This document shows positions 30,168 through 37,118 of a DNA stretch of 37,118 nucleotides, piece by piece. This DNA comes from an uncultured Clostridium sp. Its GTDB lineage: Bacteria > Bacillota > Clostridia > TANB77 > CAG-508. Each line of letters starts with the position of its first letter. Position 1 is the first letter of the stretch. The stretch spans positions 1 through 37,118 of the forward strand of contig USQZ01000013.1 of the NCBI GenBank assembly GCA_900556975.1. The letters are read 5' to 3'. The position numbers were made by a program, and so were the translations under genes. Under the pieces are notes generated by a model, which was not told the origin of the DNA, searched no databases, and worked only from the letters and a program-made list of their open reading frames with translations.

Positions 30168-30277
30168 AGTGTTATTAAAAGTCTGTTTGAGGTTGATAAT
30201 AGATTAACTATATAAAAATAACAATTATGGAAAAAGTTTTAAAGAACAAAAAAACCTAAGATTAAATCTTAGGTTTT
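30168..30277 (+). ncRNA. Possible small RNA between FGase and tRNA-Arg genes
   Basis: An extended -10, TGTTATAAT (30152-30160), has no clear -35. About 8 bases later a transcript of about 110 bases would begin and end at the symmetrical hairpin 30250-30278. It contains no reading frame with an SD; the only ATG frame is MEKVLKNKKT without an SD. The hairpin may instead serve only tRNA-Arg on the other strand. Confidence 0.3.
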
Positions 30278-30278
30278 T
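30250..30278. terminator. Terminator of tRNA-Arg(TCT), bidirectional
   Basis: cctaagat (30255-30262) and atcttagg (30266-30273) with A and T flanks on both sides; it directly abuts the tRNA 3' end on the minus strand. Confidence 0.88.
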
Positions 30279-30354
30279 GGTGAGCCAGGAGGGGTTCGAA
30301 CCCCCGACCCCGCGCTTAGAAGGCGCGTGCTCTATCCAACTGAGCTACTGACCC
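30278..30354 (-). tRNA. tRNA-Arg (anticodon TCT)
   Basis: Minus strand: acceptor GGGTCAG/CTGGCTC with G-U pairs, D arm TAGCTCAGTTGGATAGAGC, anticodon stem CGCGC/GCGCG with loop CTTCTAA (TCT, reads AGA), T arm GGGGGTTCGAACCCC, encoded CCA at 30278-30280. Confidence 0.97.
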
Positions 30355-30367
30355 GTAATGCTTATTT

Positions 30368-30396
30368 AGTATACTGCGTTTTTTCGCAGTTGTCAA
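30368..30396 (-). promoter_or_regulatory. Promoter of tRNA-Arg(TCT) with palindromic spacer
   Basis: On the minus strand: perfect TTGACA (30391-30396), 17 bases, TATACT (30368-30373). The spacer is itself an inverted repeat, ctgcg-aaaaaa-cgcag. Confidence 0.8.
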
Positions 30397-30440
30397 TAGT
30401 TTCAAATAAAATTTTTAAATTTTTTTGATGAGACATGTAT

Positions 30441-30476
30441 AAAAAATTGAGCTAACTAGTATTGTTAGTTAGCTCA
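30441..30476 (-). terminator. Terminator of the lactate dehydrogenase gene
   Basis: gagctaact (30449-30457) and agttagctc (30467-30475), followed on minus by aatttttta. It lies about 125 bases beyond the stop, leaving a long 3' untranslated region with no other feature I can see. Confidence 0.8.
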
Positions 30477-30600
30477 TAATATATTGTAGAAAAATTCTAC
30501 TAAATGTATTTTGTTGATGTTTGAATGTTTTTCATAGTTTACTTGCAAATGAAATTATGAAATTTGATATTAATATGTTTTGATATTTGAATTGCTAGTA

Positions 30601-31563
30601 TTATGCTTGTAAAACTTTTCTTATTGAGTTCATGTTTTCTGTTAAGATTTTGCAACTTTCATCTAGTTTTTTCTGGTCTTCAGGATTTAATTCAAGTTCA
30701 AGTAATTCTCTTGCTCCGTTACTATTGATTATTGCTGGAACTCCGATATAAATATCTTTGTGACCGTATTCACCGTTAAGGTATGCTGATACAGTTAATA
30801 TTTCGTTTGTATTGTTTAATATTGTTTTTACTATTTTAGCAAGTCCTAATCCAATTCCATAGTATGTTGCTTTTTTCTTTTCAATTATTTCATATGCTGC
30901 ATCACGAACTTCAACATATATTTTATCTAGAACTGATAAATCCTTTTTTGCATCTTTTATGATGTCTTTTATTTTTTTACATCCAACATATGCATGATCC
31001 CATGGAACAAATGATGAGTCTCCGTGTTCACCCATGATGTAGGCGTGTACGTTTTTATTTGAAACATTTAGGTAGTCTCCTACTAAATATCTTAATCTAC
31101 ATGTATCAAGTGCTGTACCTGATCCTATAACTTTTCTTGTTGGAAATTGTGAAACTTCTTGAACGACTTTTGTCATTAGGTCAACTGGGTTAGAGGCTAC
31201 TAAGAAGATTCCTTTAAATCCGCTTTCAACTACTTGTTTTGTTATGTCTTTCATTATTTTTGCGTTTGCGTTTGATAATTCTAATCTTGTTTGTCCTGGC
31301 TTTTGACTTAATCCAGCAGTGATAACAACGATATCAGCATCTTTACATTCTGAATATTCACCAGCTTTTATTTTCATATGGCTTGGAGAACATGGAAGTC
31401 CATGACATAAATCCATTGCTTCGCCTTCTGCTTTGTCTTTTAGAACATCAATTAAAACTAATTCATTAACGCCACTTGCGTTTCCTTGGTTTAATAGGGC
31501 ATATGCCATACTCATTCCAACAAAACCTGTTCCAACTAATATTACTTTTCTTTTTCCTATCAT
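30601..31563 (-). CDS. ldh: L-lactate dehydrogenase
   Basis: A 320-residue NAD-dependent enzyme reducing pyruvate to L-lactate in fermentation. Dinucleotide motif GTGFVG (11-16); Gln87 in LSQKPGQTR is the residue that selects pyruvate over oxaloacetate (malate dehydrogenases have Arg). Catalytic R93, D153, R156 (ALDTCRLR) and H180 (GEHGDSSF) are present. ATG 31563 has AAAGGTG upstream; an in-frame GTG nine bases earlier is inside the SD. Monocistronic with a near-consensus promoter. The gene indicates fermentative, probably anaerobic metabolism. Confidence 0.95.
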   Translation of the reverse strand: MIGKRKVILVGTGFVGMSMAYALLNQGNASGVNELVLIDVLKDKAEGEAMDLCHGLPCSPSHMKIKAGEYSECKDADIVVITAGLSQKPGQTRLELSNANAKIMKDITKQVVESGFKGIFLVASNPVDLMTKVVQEVSQFPTRKVIGSGTALDTCRLRYLVGDYLNVSNKNVHAYIMGEHGDSSFVPWDHAYVGCKKIKDIIKDAKKDLSVLDKIYVEVRDAAYEIIEKKKATYYGIGLGLAKIVKTILNNTNEILTVSAYLNGEYGHKDIYIGVPAIINSNGARELLELELNPEDQKKLDESCKILTENMNSIRKVLQA

Positions 31564-31602
31564 ATAAATCACCTTTCTTGTTTAAAACATTTCCAATTTT
31601 TA

Positions 31603-31631
31603 ATTATAATACACGGACTTTTAAAAATCAA
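31603..31631 (-). promoter_or_regulatory. Promoter of ldh
   Basis: On the minus strand: TTGATT (31626-31631), 17 bases, TATAAT (31603-31608). Confidence 0.7.
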
Positions 31632-31704
31632 GCAAAATATAATTCAGATGTAAACGTATTGAATAAAGAGAAATCTTGGTATATTATATAAAAGGGGGGG
31701 AAGT

Positions 31705-31917
31705 ATGTCGAAAAAAGATGAATTGAAACAAATTACATGTACTCTTGAAAAAGATGTTGTTGCTACGGTTAGAAAAATAGTTGGACAATATGATTTGTTT
31801 TCTATGAGTAGTTTTATAAATGATTGTGTTAAATTTTCAATGGATAATTTAGAGGTTATGATGGAAACTGATGAAGAGTGGATTCGAATTAAACAGTTTT
31901 TTATATCTGGATTATAG
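31705..31917 (+). CDS. Possible ribbon-helix-helix regulator
   Basis: A 70-residue protein whose first 50 residues fit a ribbon-helix-helix pattern: a strand (ELKQITCTLEKDV), a helix (VATVRKIVGQY), a turn (DLFSMSS) and a second helix (FINDCVKFSMDNL). The S-S-F-I-N-D turn is like Arc/CopG proteins. The remainder is an acidic helix. The ribosome-binding site is an unusual run of eight G (31695-31702) just before AAGT-ATG; slippage there would alter SD spacing. A TTGAAT-17-TATTAT promoter (31660-31688, by eye) precedes it. No partner toxin gene is adjacent. Function uncertain. Confidence 0.6.
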   Translation: MSKKDELKQITCTLEKDVVATVRKIVGQYDLFSMSSFINDCVKFSMDNLEVMMETDEEWIRIKQFFISGL

Positions 31918-31961
31918 ATATTTAAAAAATCTCCAAATAAATATTATCGACATAAAAAAAC

Positions 31962-31990
31962 TTGAAAAAATAAGTCATAATTGGTATAAA
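31962..31990 (+). promoter_or_regulatory. Promoter of the DUF5711-like/CvpA unit
   Basis: TTGAAA (31962-31967), 17 bases, TATAAA (31985-31990), about 27 bases before the start. Confidence 0.65.
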
Positions 31991-32016
31991 TATGTATATA
32001 AAAAGGGAGAAATCGA

Positions 32017-33186
32017 ATGAAAAAATATTCTTTGGATAAATTTAAGGAGAGAAGAAAAAATCGAAAAATGATTAAATTTACTATCATTACTTTGATAGCA
32101 ATTATAATTTTAGTTTTTATAGCTTTGTATATGGCTAATAAAAGTTTTAGTTCATTTATAGATACATATATTCTTAAAAAGAGAATTTCTGAAAATGATG
32201 CCAATAGTTTGACTATAGATACGGATAATTTATCTTTGATTTATGCTTATGATAAGAGTTTAGTTGTGTATTCTGATGGTAGTATTAATTTCTATAATAC
32301 TGATGCAAAACAAACTGGAAATATTGAGATGACTTTGTCTAAACCTATTGCGGATTCTGAGGATAAATATTTAGCATTGGCTGATTATGGTTTGCAGAAG
32401 GTGTGTTTAATAAAATCAAATAGTTTAGTTTGGCAGAAGGATATTGAGGGAAAAATCTCAAAGGTTTCTGTTAATAAACAGGGATATGTTGCAGTTTCTG
32501 TGACTGGTACAACTTACGAATCAATCGTTATGTTATTTAATGAGAATGGTGATTTATTATTTAGTAAATATCTTTCAACTTATGTTATAGATGTTGATAT
32601 ATCAGATGATAGTAAGTATATAGCGATTGCAGAGGTTGATAATTCTACAATATTGCCTGTTACAAAAATTGAAATGGTTTCAGTTGAACTTGCTTCTACT
32701 TCATCAGAAAATGCTACTATTAATACTTATGAAGCTGAGAGTAACAAATTATTAACTGGAATGAATTTTCAGAGTAAGAATGTACTAGTGTGTAGTTTTG
32801 AGGATTATGTGTTAAAAATGACGGATTCTTCAAGTGACAGACTGTATGAATTTTCTGATTTGACAGCTTATTTGGAAGTAGATTCTAGAAAGGGGTTTGT
32901 TAGAATTGATAAAGAGGAATCTAGTGTGTTTAAGTCTGATTATAGATTAAAGATTACTAACGAAAATAATTCGGAGAAAGTTTATATAATAGAAGGAAGT
33001 ATTAAATCTTTGGTTTGCAAGGATAATAAGATTGCTTTGAATCTAGGAAAAGAAGTTCAATTTATTGATAATAATGGTTGGTTAGTTAAGAAGTTTATTG
33101 GAAACCAAGAGGTTAAAAGTGTATTGGTTTCAAATAAAATTGGAATAATTGTATTTAAGGATAAGATTTCAATAGTTAATTTATAA
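32017..33186 (+). CDS. Membrane-anchored beta-propeller protein (DUF5711-like)
   Basis: A 389-residue protein with a basic cytoplasmic start (KKYSLDKFKERRKNRKM), one TM helix (about 19-42) and a large external domain made of repeated four-strand units (for example YDKSLVVYSDGSINFYNTDA, VNKQGYVAVSV, ISDDSKYIAIAEV), consistent with a WD40-like propeller. I associate this architecture and the position before CvpA with DUF5711 in Clostridia. Function unknown; an envelope role is likely. AAGGGAG precedes the ATG. The CvpA gene follows after 70 bases. Confidence 0.78.
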   Translation: MKKYSLDKFKERRKNRKMIKFTIITLIAIIILVFIALYMANKSFSSFIDTYILKKRISENDANSLTIDTDNLSLIYAYDKSLVVYSDGSINFYNTDAKQTGNIEMTLSKPIADSEDKYLALADYGLQKVCLIKSNSLVWQKDIEGKISKVSVNKQGYVAVSVTGTTYESIVMLFNENGDLLFSKYLSTYVIDVDISDDSKYIAIAEVDNSTILPVTKIEMVSVELASTSSENATINTYEAESNKLLTGMNFQSKNVLVCSFEDYVLKMTDSSSDRLYEFSDLTAYLEVDSRKGFVRIDKEESSVFKSDYRLKITNENNSEKVYIIEGSIKSLVCKDNKIALNLGKEVQFIDNNGWLVKKFIGNQEVKSVLVSNKIGIIVFKDKISIVNL

Positions 33187-33256
33187 TGTTGTATGTTAAA
33201 AATATTGAAATTTAATTTGTTTCCAACTAAATTTATTTGTAGGAGGGAATTGTGTT

Positions 33257-33910
33257 ATGGGAATATTAATTGATTTTTTAGTAATAGCAGTTATGTTGCT
33301 TTGTATTTTTATTGGATATAAAAGAGGACTAATAAAAGTTGCGGTTAAAATTGTTGCTATAGTTTTATCTATTGTTTTTGCTTTGATTTTTTATAGGGCA
33401 ATTGCATCATTGATAATTAATGCTACAACTATAGATGATAGGATATGTGATGTTATATATGAAAAAATTAAAGATGTGGATTTTACTAATGTTAATGATA
33501 AGGAAAAAGAGAATAATGCTATTTTGAAAATATCAGGGAAATATATTAATGAGGCAATTAATAGTTCCAAAGATGATGTAGCTCATTATGTGGCTGAGCA
33601 ATTGACTTTGACTATAGTTCAAATAGTATCATTTATTATTTTCTTAATTATTGTAAGATTAATGTGTTTGGGATTAAATGTTGTTGCAGATATAATAGGA
33701 GATTTCCCTATTATAAAGCAATTTAATATTTCAGGCGGTATCATTTATGGAATTATAGAGGGATTTTTTATAGTTAATTTAGTGTTTGCTGTTTTGTATA
33801 TTTTAAATCCAATATGTTTGGATGGAAAGATAGAGAAGACTATTGAGAAATCTAAATTGGGTAATATGATTTATGAAAACAATGTGATTGTGGATGTTAT
33901 AATGAAGTAA
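33257..33910 (+). CDS. CvpA family membrane protein
   Basis: A 217-residue protein with the CvpA layout: TM segments at about 5-22, 27-50, 115-137 and 158-180. The N-terminal motif IDFLVIAVMLLCIFIGYKRG is typical, as is a glycine-rich GGIIYGIIEGFFIVN in the last helix. CvpA proteins are associated with colicin V production and envelope homeostasis; the mechanism is unsettled. An insertion between TM2 and TM3 (about 58-105) is charged and probably external. GGAGGG lies upstream of the ATG. It is likely transcribed with the preceding gene. Confidence 0.9.
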   Translation: MGILIDFLVIAVMLLCIFIGYKRGLIKVAVKIVAIVLSIVFALIFYRAIASLIINATTIDDRICDVIYEKIKDVDFTNVNDKEKENNAILKISGKYINEAINSSKDDVAHYVAEQLTLTIVQIVSFIIFLIIVRLMCLGLNVVADIIGDFPIIKQFNISGGIIYGIIEGFFIVNLVFAVLYILNPICLDGKIEKTIEKSKLGNMIYENNVIVDVIMK

Positions 33911-33939
33911 TTGAAAAATTTGTCTAAGTTTGATATAAT
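33911..33939 (+). promoter_or_regulatory. Promoter of the LCP gene
   Basis: TTGAAA (33911-33916), 17 bases, TATAAT (33934-33939), starting immediately after the CvpA stop, so the LCP gene can be expressed independently. Confidence 0.75.
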
Positions 33940-33969
33940 ACGAATTATATTAATTATAGGAGAATAAAA

Positions 33970-35457
33970 GTGAGTAGAAGAGAAAAAAGAGAACAAGAAG
34001 AAAGAGAAGCAAAAGAGAGAAAGAAGAGAGAAAGGGAAGAAAGAAAAGCCGAAAAAAAGGCTGAAAGTAAAAAAGATAAAAGGGTAAAAAAATCACCTAA
34101 AAATAAGAAAGAAAAAAAGAAAGGTAATATTTTTGTTGGAATTATAAAAACTATATTAAAGGTATTACTTATATTAATTTTATTGATTGTATTATTGCTT
34201 GGGTGTTTTGTAGGATGGCTTGGATTTAAATATGATTGGAATTTTAAGAATATGGTAAAGGGTGGTGCTAAAGAGATTGCTCTTATGGCTACTGGTCAGA
34301 CAGAAGAGGATGTTGCTAATTTAGCTCCAATTTATTGCTTGATATTAGGTGTTAGTACAGATGAAGGAAATATTCTTACAGATACAATTATTTTATGTGC
34401 TTATTATCCTAAAACTCAAGAGGTTTCTATGTTATCTATTCCAAGAGATACTTTTGTTGGAAAGAGTGAGGTTACTGCTGGTGGTTATGATAAGATAAAT
34501 GCTTCATATCAACGTGGCGGTGGAGGAGATGCTGGTGCTACAAAGGTTTTAAATGAGGTCGAGAAGTTAACGGGACTTGATATAAATAATTATTTAGTTG
34601 TTAAAAATGAAGGTTTAATTAAGACTGTTGATGCGATTGGCGGAGTTGACTTTAATGTTCCAATAGATATGAATTATGATGATAGTGGACAAGATTTGCA
34701 TATTCATTTAACTAAAGGATTACAGAAAATTGATGGAGACAAAGCAGAACAACTTTTAAGATTTAGACATAATAATGATGGAACAACATATCCACCTGAA
34801 TATGGTGATAATGATATTGGAAGAATGAGAACTCAAAGAGAGTTTATTATGGAGACAGCAAAACAGATATTACAAGCTAAAAATATTACTAAAATAAATC
34901 AATTAATTGAAATTGTTTTTAGTAATGTTGAAACTAATATGGATATGAATTATGTTATGAAATATTCACCTGCTGTTATTGACTTTGATGTTTCTGCAAT
35001 TGAAACTGCTTATGTACCTGGTGCATCTGCATTGTTTGGAAATAATGGAATGGGCGGAAAGGTATGGTTCTATAGAGCTGATAAGACTGCTACTAAGAAG
35101 TTAGTTCAAGAGATGTTTACTTTTAAGCAACAAAAGTCAGAAGCGGATTCAAATGAGACTGCTGTATTAAATCCAGAATATATAAAGTTGCAATTATTGA
35201 ATGCAACTGGTGATGATGATTCTTTTGAAAAGGTTAAGAGTAGATTAAAAGGCAAAGGATATAAAATAAAGGATACAGGGACAACAACAATTAGTAAAAC
35301 AACTAAGGTAATTAATAGAAATGAGAAAAAAGAAGAGGTTGTTGATGAATTGATTAATACTTTAGGATATGGAAATATTTCAGAAGGAAAAAAAGATTTG
35401 AATTATGATATAACAATTATTGTTGGTCAGGATATGAATCAAGTTGTATATGAGTAA
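33970..35457 (+). CDS. LytR-CpsA-Psr (LCP) family wall glycopolymer ligase
   Basis: A 495-residue enzyme that attaches teichoic acids or other glycopolymers to peptidoglycan from lipid carriers. It has a very basic, repetitive cytoplasmic tail (Arg/Lys/Glu-rich, 1-50), one TM helix (about 55-82) and the LCP domain (about 115-320): LGVSTDEGNILTDTIIL, SIPRDTFVG with the key Arg, INASYQRGGG, VDAIGGVDFNVP, LLRFRHNND and DIGRMRTQREFI. A C-terminal LytR_C domain (about 390-490) begins EYIKLQLLNATG. The start is GTG, with AGGAG 7-8 bases upstream; there is no better ATG. A strong terminator follows. Confidence 0.95.
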   Translation: MSRREKREQEEREAKERKKREREERKAEKKAESKKDKRVKKSPKNKKEKKKGNIFVGIIKTILKVLLILILLIVLLLGCFVGWLGFKYDWNFKNMVKGGAKEIALMATGQTEEDVANLAPIYCLILGVSTDEGNILTDTIILCAYYPKTQEVSMLSIPRDTFVGKSEVTAGGYDKINASYQRGGGGDAGATKVLNEVEKLTGLDINNYLVVKNEGLIKTVDAIGGVDFNVPIDMNYDDSGQDLHIHLTKGLQKIDGDKAEQLLRFRHNNDGTTYPPEYGDNDIGRMRTQREFIMETAKQILQAKNITKINQLIEIVFSNVETNMDMNYVMKYSPAVIDFDVSAIETAYVPGASALFGNNGMGGKVWFYRADKTATKKLVQEMFTFKQQKSEADSNETAVLNPEYIKLQLLNATGDDDSFEKVKSRLKGKGYKIKDTGTTTISKTTKVINRNEKKEEVVDELINTLGYGNISEGKKDLNYDITIIVGQDMNQVVYE

Positions 35458-35467
35458 AAAGATAAGG

Positions 35468-35495
35468 CGATGAATTTTAGGATTCATCGTTTTTT
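35468..35495 (+). terminator. Terminator of the LCP gene
   Basis: cgatgaat (35468-35475) and attcatcg (35482-35489), then six T. Confidence 0.88.
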
Positions 35496-35544
35496 CGATT
35501 GTTGATGTAGTATATGGAGAAATAAATAGCTCTTAATGTAATTA

Positions 35545-35577
35545 AAAAGACATTATCCTTAGAATAATGTCTTTTGG
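35545..35577. terminator. Terminator of the carboxypeptidase gene
   Basis: aaagacattat (35547-35557) and ataatgtcttt (35565-35575); the minus strand continues with T. It abuts the minus-strand stop at 35579. Confidence 0.85.
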
Positions 35578-35578
35578 G

Positions 35579-36895
35579 TTATTGATTAATATATTTATTT
35601 CTGCTTTTTAAGCTTCTTTTTTTTAGGTTATAGTATCGTACAGCAGTTAGAATGGTTATTATTAATATTAAGAATATTAGTACATAAAGTCCAATTTTAC
35701 TTGGTTTGTATTCTTCTACGTCGTTTCCTGCGATAAGATCAGTTGTATAGTTAATTCCTTCTACTTTATATGATATTGTTCCTACGATATCTCCTTTTGT
35801 TATTGGTGCTGATAGACCTTCTTTTAATGTGATATCTGGATCTATTTGAGTGCTTTTATTGTCTAAGCTTACTAGTGAATTTACATCGCTTGCAATTAGC
35901 AGGTCAAGTGAATTTTCATCTTTTTTTCCGTTTTCGATTTTTATTGTTTTTATTAGGTTATTTGCAGATTTTAATTTTCTAAATGAAAAGTTGTCAAAAG
36001 CATAATCAAATAATGATATTGTATCAACGTATCTGTGACTTACAGATCCAGTACTTTCATATGTTATTGAAGCTACTAATACGACTGATATGTACTCGAT
36101 TCCGTTTTTTTCTGCAGAGGCAACTAAGCAATTTTTAGCAGCGCTTGTATAACCTGTTTTAACACCTGTTGCGTATTTGTAATAGTAATTGTCAGGTCTG
36201 TTTCGTGCATCGTAGATTATTAAGTTGTTTGTGTTTGCATATGTTCTACTTTCTGAAGGATATGACGTTGTTGCTGGTAATGTGAATGATGTTGTTTTTA
36301 CTATATCTCTGAAAGTTTGATTTTTCATTGCATATTGGGTTATAAGTGCTAAATCGTAAGCTGTTGTATAATGGTTTTCATTGTGAATTCCATTTGGGTT
36401 TATAAAGTGTGTATTTTTACAACCTAATTCTTTTGCTTTTTCGTTCATTAAATTTGCAAATGCTTCTTGAGATCCTGAAACGTGTTCAGCTAAAATAACG
36501 GCACTTTCATTTGCTGATTGTAACATTAATGCATATAGTAAATCTTTTACTGAAAGTGTTTCACCTATTTGGATATTTGCAGTCGAATATCCGCTTGGAA
36601 CGGAATTTATTGCAAATTCACTGGCTGTTGCTGTTTCGTTTAAATTGCAATGTTCAATTGCAAGAATAGCTGTCATAATTTTTGTTGTACTTGCTGGATA
36701 TTTTTTTTCATATCCATTTTTTTCATATACTACTTTTCCTGTTGAGGCTTCCATTAGTAATACTGCTTCAGATGAAAGATTTTTTTCCAATTCATCTGTT
36801 TTTTCTGCTAATGTTGCTGCTAGTGTTGATGAAAAAGTACTACATAAAATTATTGCAAAAATAATTAAGGAAAAAATTTTTCTTGATTTATTCAT
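35579..36895 (-). CDS. dacA: D-alanyl-D-alanine carboxypeptidase (PBP5/DacA type)
   Basis: A 438-residue low-molecular-weight penicillin-binding protein (peptidase S11) that trims the terminal D-Ala of peptidoglycan stem peptides. Signal peptide at residues 1-27. Active-site motifs: S69-T-T-K72 (ASTTK), S127-A-N129 (QSANES) and K246-T-G248 (GVKTGYT). Residues about 310-400 match a PBP5_C domain. The C-terminus has a true TM helix (about 402-424) plus a basic tail, in place of the amphipathic anchor of E. coli PBP5. ATG 36895 follows GAGGAGAATAAATTTT; the in-frame ATG 18 bases earlier is inside the SD. dacA by family; a sporulation-type DacF role is not excluded. Confidence 0.94.
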   Translation of the reverse strand: MNKSRKIFSLIIFAIILCSTFSSTLAATLAEKTDELEKNLSSEAVLLMEASTGKVVYEKNGYEKKYPASTTKIMTAILAIEHCNLNETATASEFAINSVPSGYSTANIQIGETLSVKDLLYALMLQSANESAVILAEHVSGSQEAFANLMNEKAKELGCKNTHFINPNGIHNENHYTTAYDLALITQYAMKNQTFRDIVKTTSFTLPATTSYPSESRTYANTNNLIIYDARNRPDNYYYKYATGVKTGYTSAAKNCLVASAEKNGIEYISVVLVASITYESTGSVSHRYVDTISLFDYAFDNFSFRKLKSANNLIKTIKIENGKKDENSLDLLIASDVNSLVSLDNKSTQIDPDITLKEGLSAPITKGDIVGTISYKVEGINYTTDLIAGNDVEEYKPSKIGLYVLIFLILIITILTAVRYYNLKKRSLKSRNKYINQ

Positions 36896-36933
36896 AAAAT
36901 TTATTCTCCTCATAATTTTTAATACTAGATATT

Positions 36934-36962
36934 AATATACCTTATTTTTCGACAAAAAACAA
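36934..36962 (-). promoter_or_regulatory. Carboxypeptidase promoter with an embedded Spo0A-like box
   Basis: On the minus strand: TTGTTT (36957-36962), 17 bases, TATATT (36934-36939). The spacer contains TTTTGTCGAAAAA (core TGTCGAA, 36948-36954), an excellent match to a Spo0A box positioned to block RNA polymerase. Confidence 0.5.
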
Positions 36963-36994
36963 TATATAAAAGTTAAAATTTTTATAAGATAAAT

Positions 36995-37028
36995 AAAAGG
37001 AATGATTTATTTAAAAATCATTCCTTTT
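36995..37028. terminator. Terminator of a gene beyond the right edge
   Basis: aaaaggaatgattt (36995-37008) and aaatcattcctttt (37015-37028), symmetrical. It lies upstream of the carboxypeptidase promoter, so it most likely ends a minus-strand gene entering from the right. In 37029-37118 the minus strand could hold that gene's last codons (KLRLEG then TAG near 37097), but too little is visible to call it. Confidence 0.7.
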
Positions 37029-37118
37029 ATGTTATTAATTATGGAAGAAAATATTATATTTGGTTTTTGAGTGACGCGCAGTTTGAAAGTTTTTCCCTAA
37101 CCTTCTAAACGAAGTTTA

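Noticed and set aside
33970..34120. Repetitive A/G-rich stretch as a possible DNA repeat array
   Set aside because: It is the Arg/Lys/Glu-rich cytoplasmic tail of the LCP protein, in frame and typical of the family.

Overview
The window looks like chromosome from a low-GC (about 30%) Gram-positive bacterium of the Clostridia/Firmicutes type, probably an uncultured gut lineage. The basis is AT-rich codon use, strong AGGAGG ribosome-binding sites, consensus TTGACA-17-TATAAT promoters, many intrinsic terminators, and a Firmicute gene set (LCP protein, CvpA, D-Ala-D-Ala carboxypeptidase, class A PBP, HU, L-lactate dehydrogenase). The taxon is inferred; there is no rRNA or other marker to fix it.

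Layout. 1-1545: a solitary membrane-anchored protein of unknown function. 1544-3592 (minus): a metallophosphoesterase followed by a UDP-sugar pyrophosphorylase. 3678-11120 (minus): the most striking locus, an apparent operon encoding a one-module C-A-T-reductase nonribosomal peptide synthetase, a six-TM sensor histidine kinase and a response regulator with an HD-GYP (c-di-GMP phosphodiesterase) output. 11219-19049: an HtrA-like protease, a PIN-domain protein, a small membrane protein, a DUF6514-like protein between two inverted MITE-like elements, a class A penicillin-binding protein and a four-TM protein. 19050-19890: a nitroreductase with an operator-like palindrome, a decayed HxlR regulator and tRNA-Arg(ACG). 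20026-23826: a transglutaminase-like protein with the fossil tail of a lost tandem paralogue, HU, a GIY-YIG protein, and an amidoligase overlapping a small partner gene. 23880-29083: solitary genes, including a secreted protein between two paralogous one-TM coiled-coil miniproteins, and a ClpN-AAA+-M41 protease chimera. 29204-31631: tRNA-Pro(TGG), an N-formylglutamate amidohydrolase-like protein, a possible sRNA, tRNA-Arg(TCT) and L-lactate dehydrogenase. 31705-37118: a possible ribbon-helix-helix regulator, DUF5711-like and CvpA proteins, an LCP ligase and a D-Ala-D-Ala carboxypeptidase, i.e. a cell-envelope section.

Two patterns cross the window. First, seven unrelated solitary genes (starts 259, 12479, 13595, 17980, 23993, 25582, 26972) each have their own promoter and, in nearly all cases, an adjacent terminator; several have untranslated leaders of about 85-115 nt. 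Where I counted by eye they run about 38-48% GC against about 28% for a housekeeping neighbour, which suggests separate horizontal acquisitions. Second, there are remnants of gene loss: the HxlR pseudogene, the duplicated paralogue tail, and a 13-codon gene resembling the start of a ribbon-helix-helix protein.

The NRPS-kinase-HD-GYP operon is the best candidate for an undescribed system: a secreted or diffusible peptide-aldehyde-type product, a membrane sensor and a second-messenger output in one transcript. The amidoligase pair and the ClpN-AAA-M41 chimera come next. All functions are read from motifs by eye; no database search was possible.
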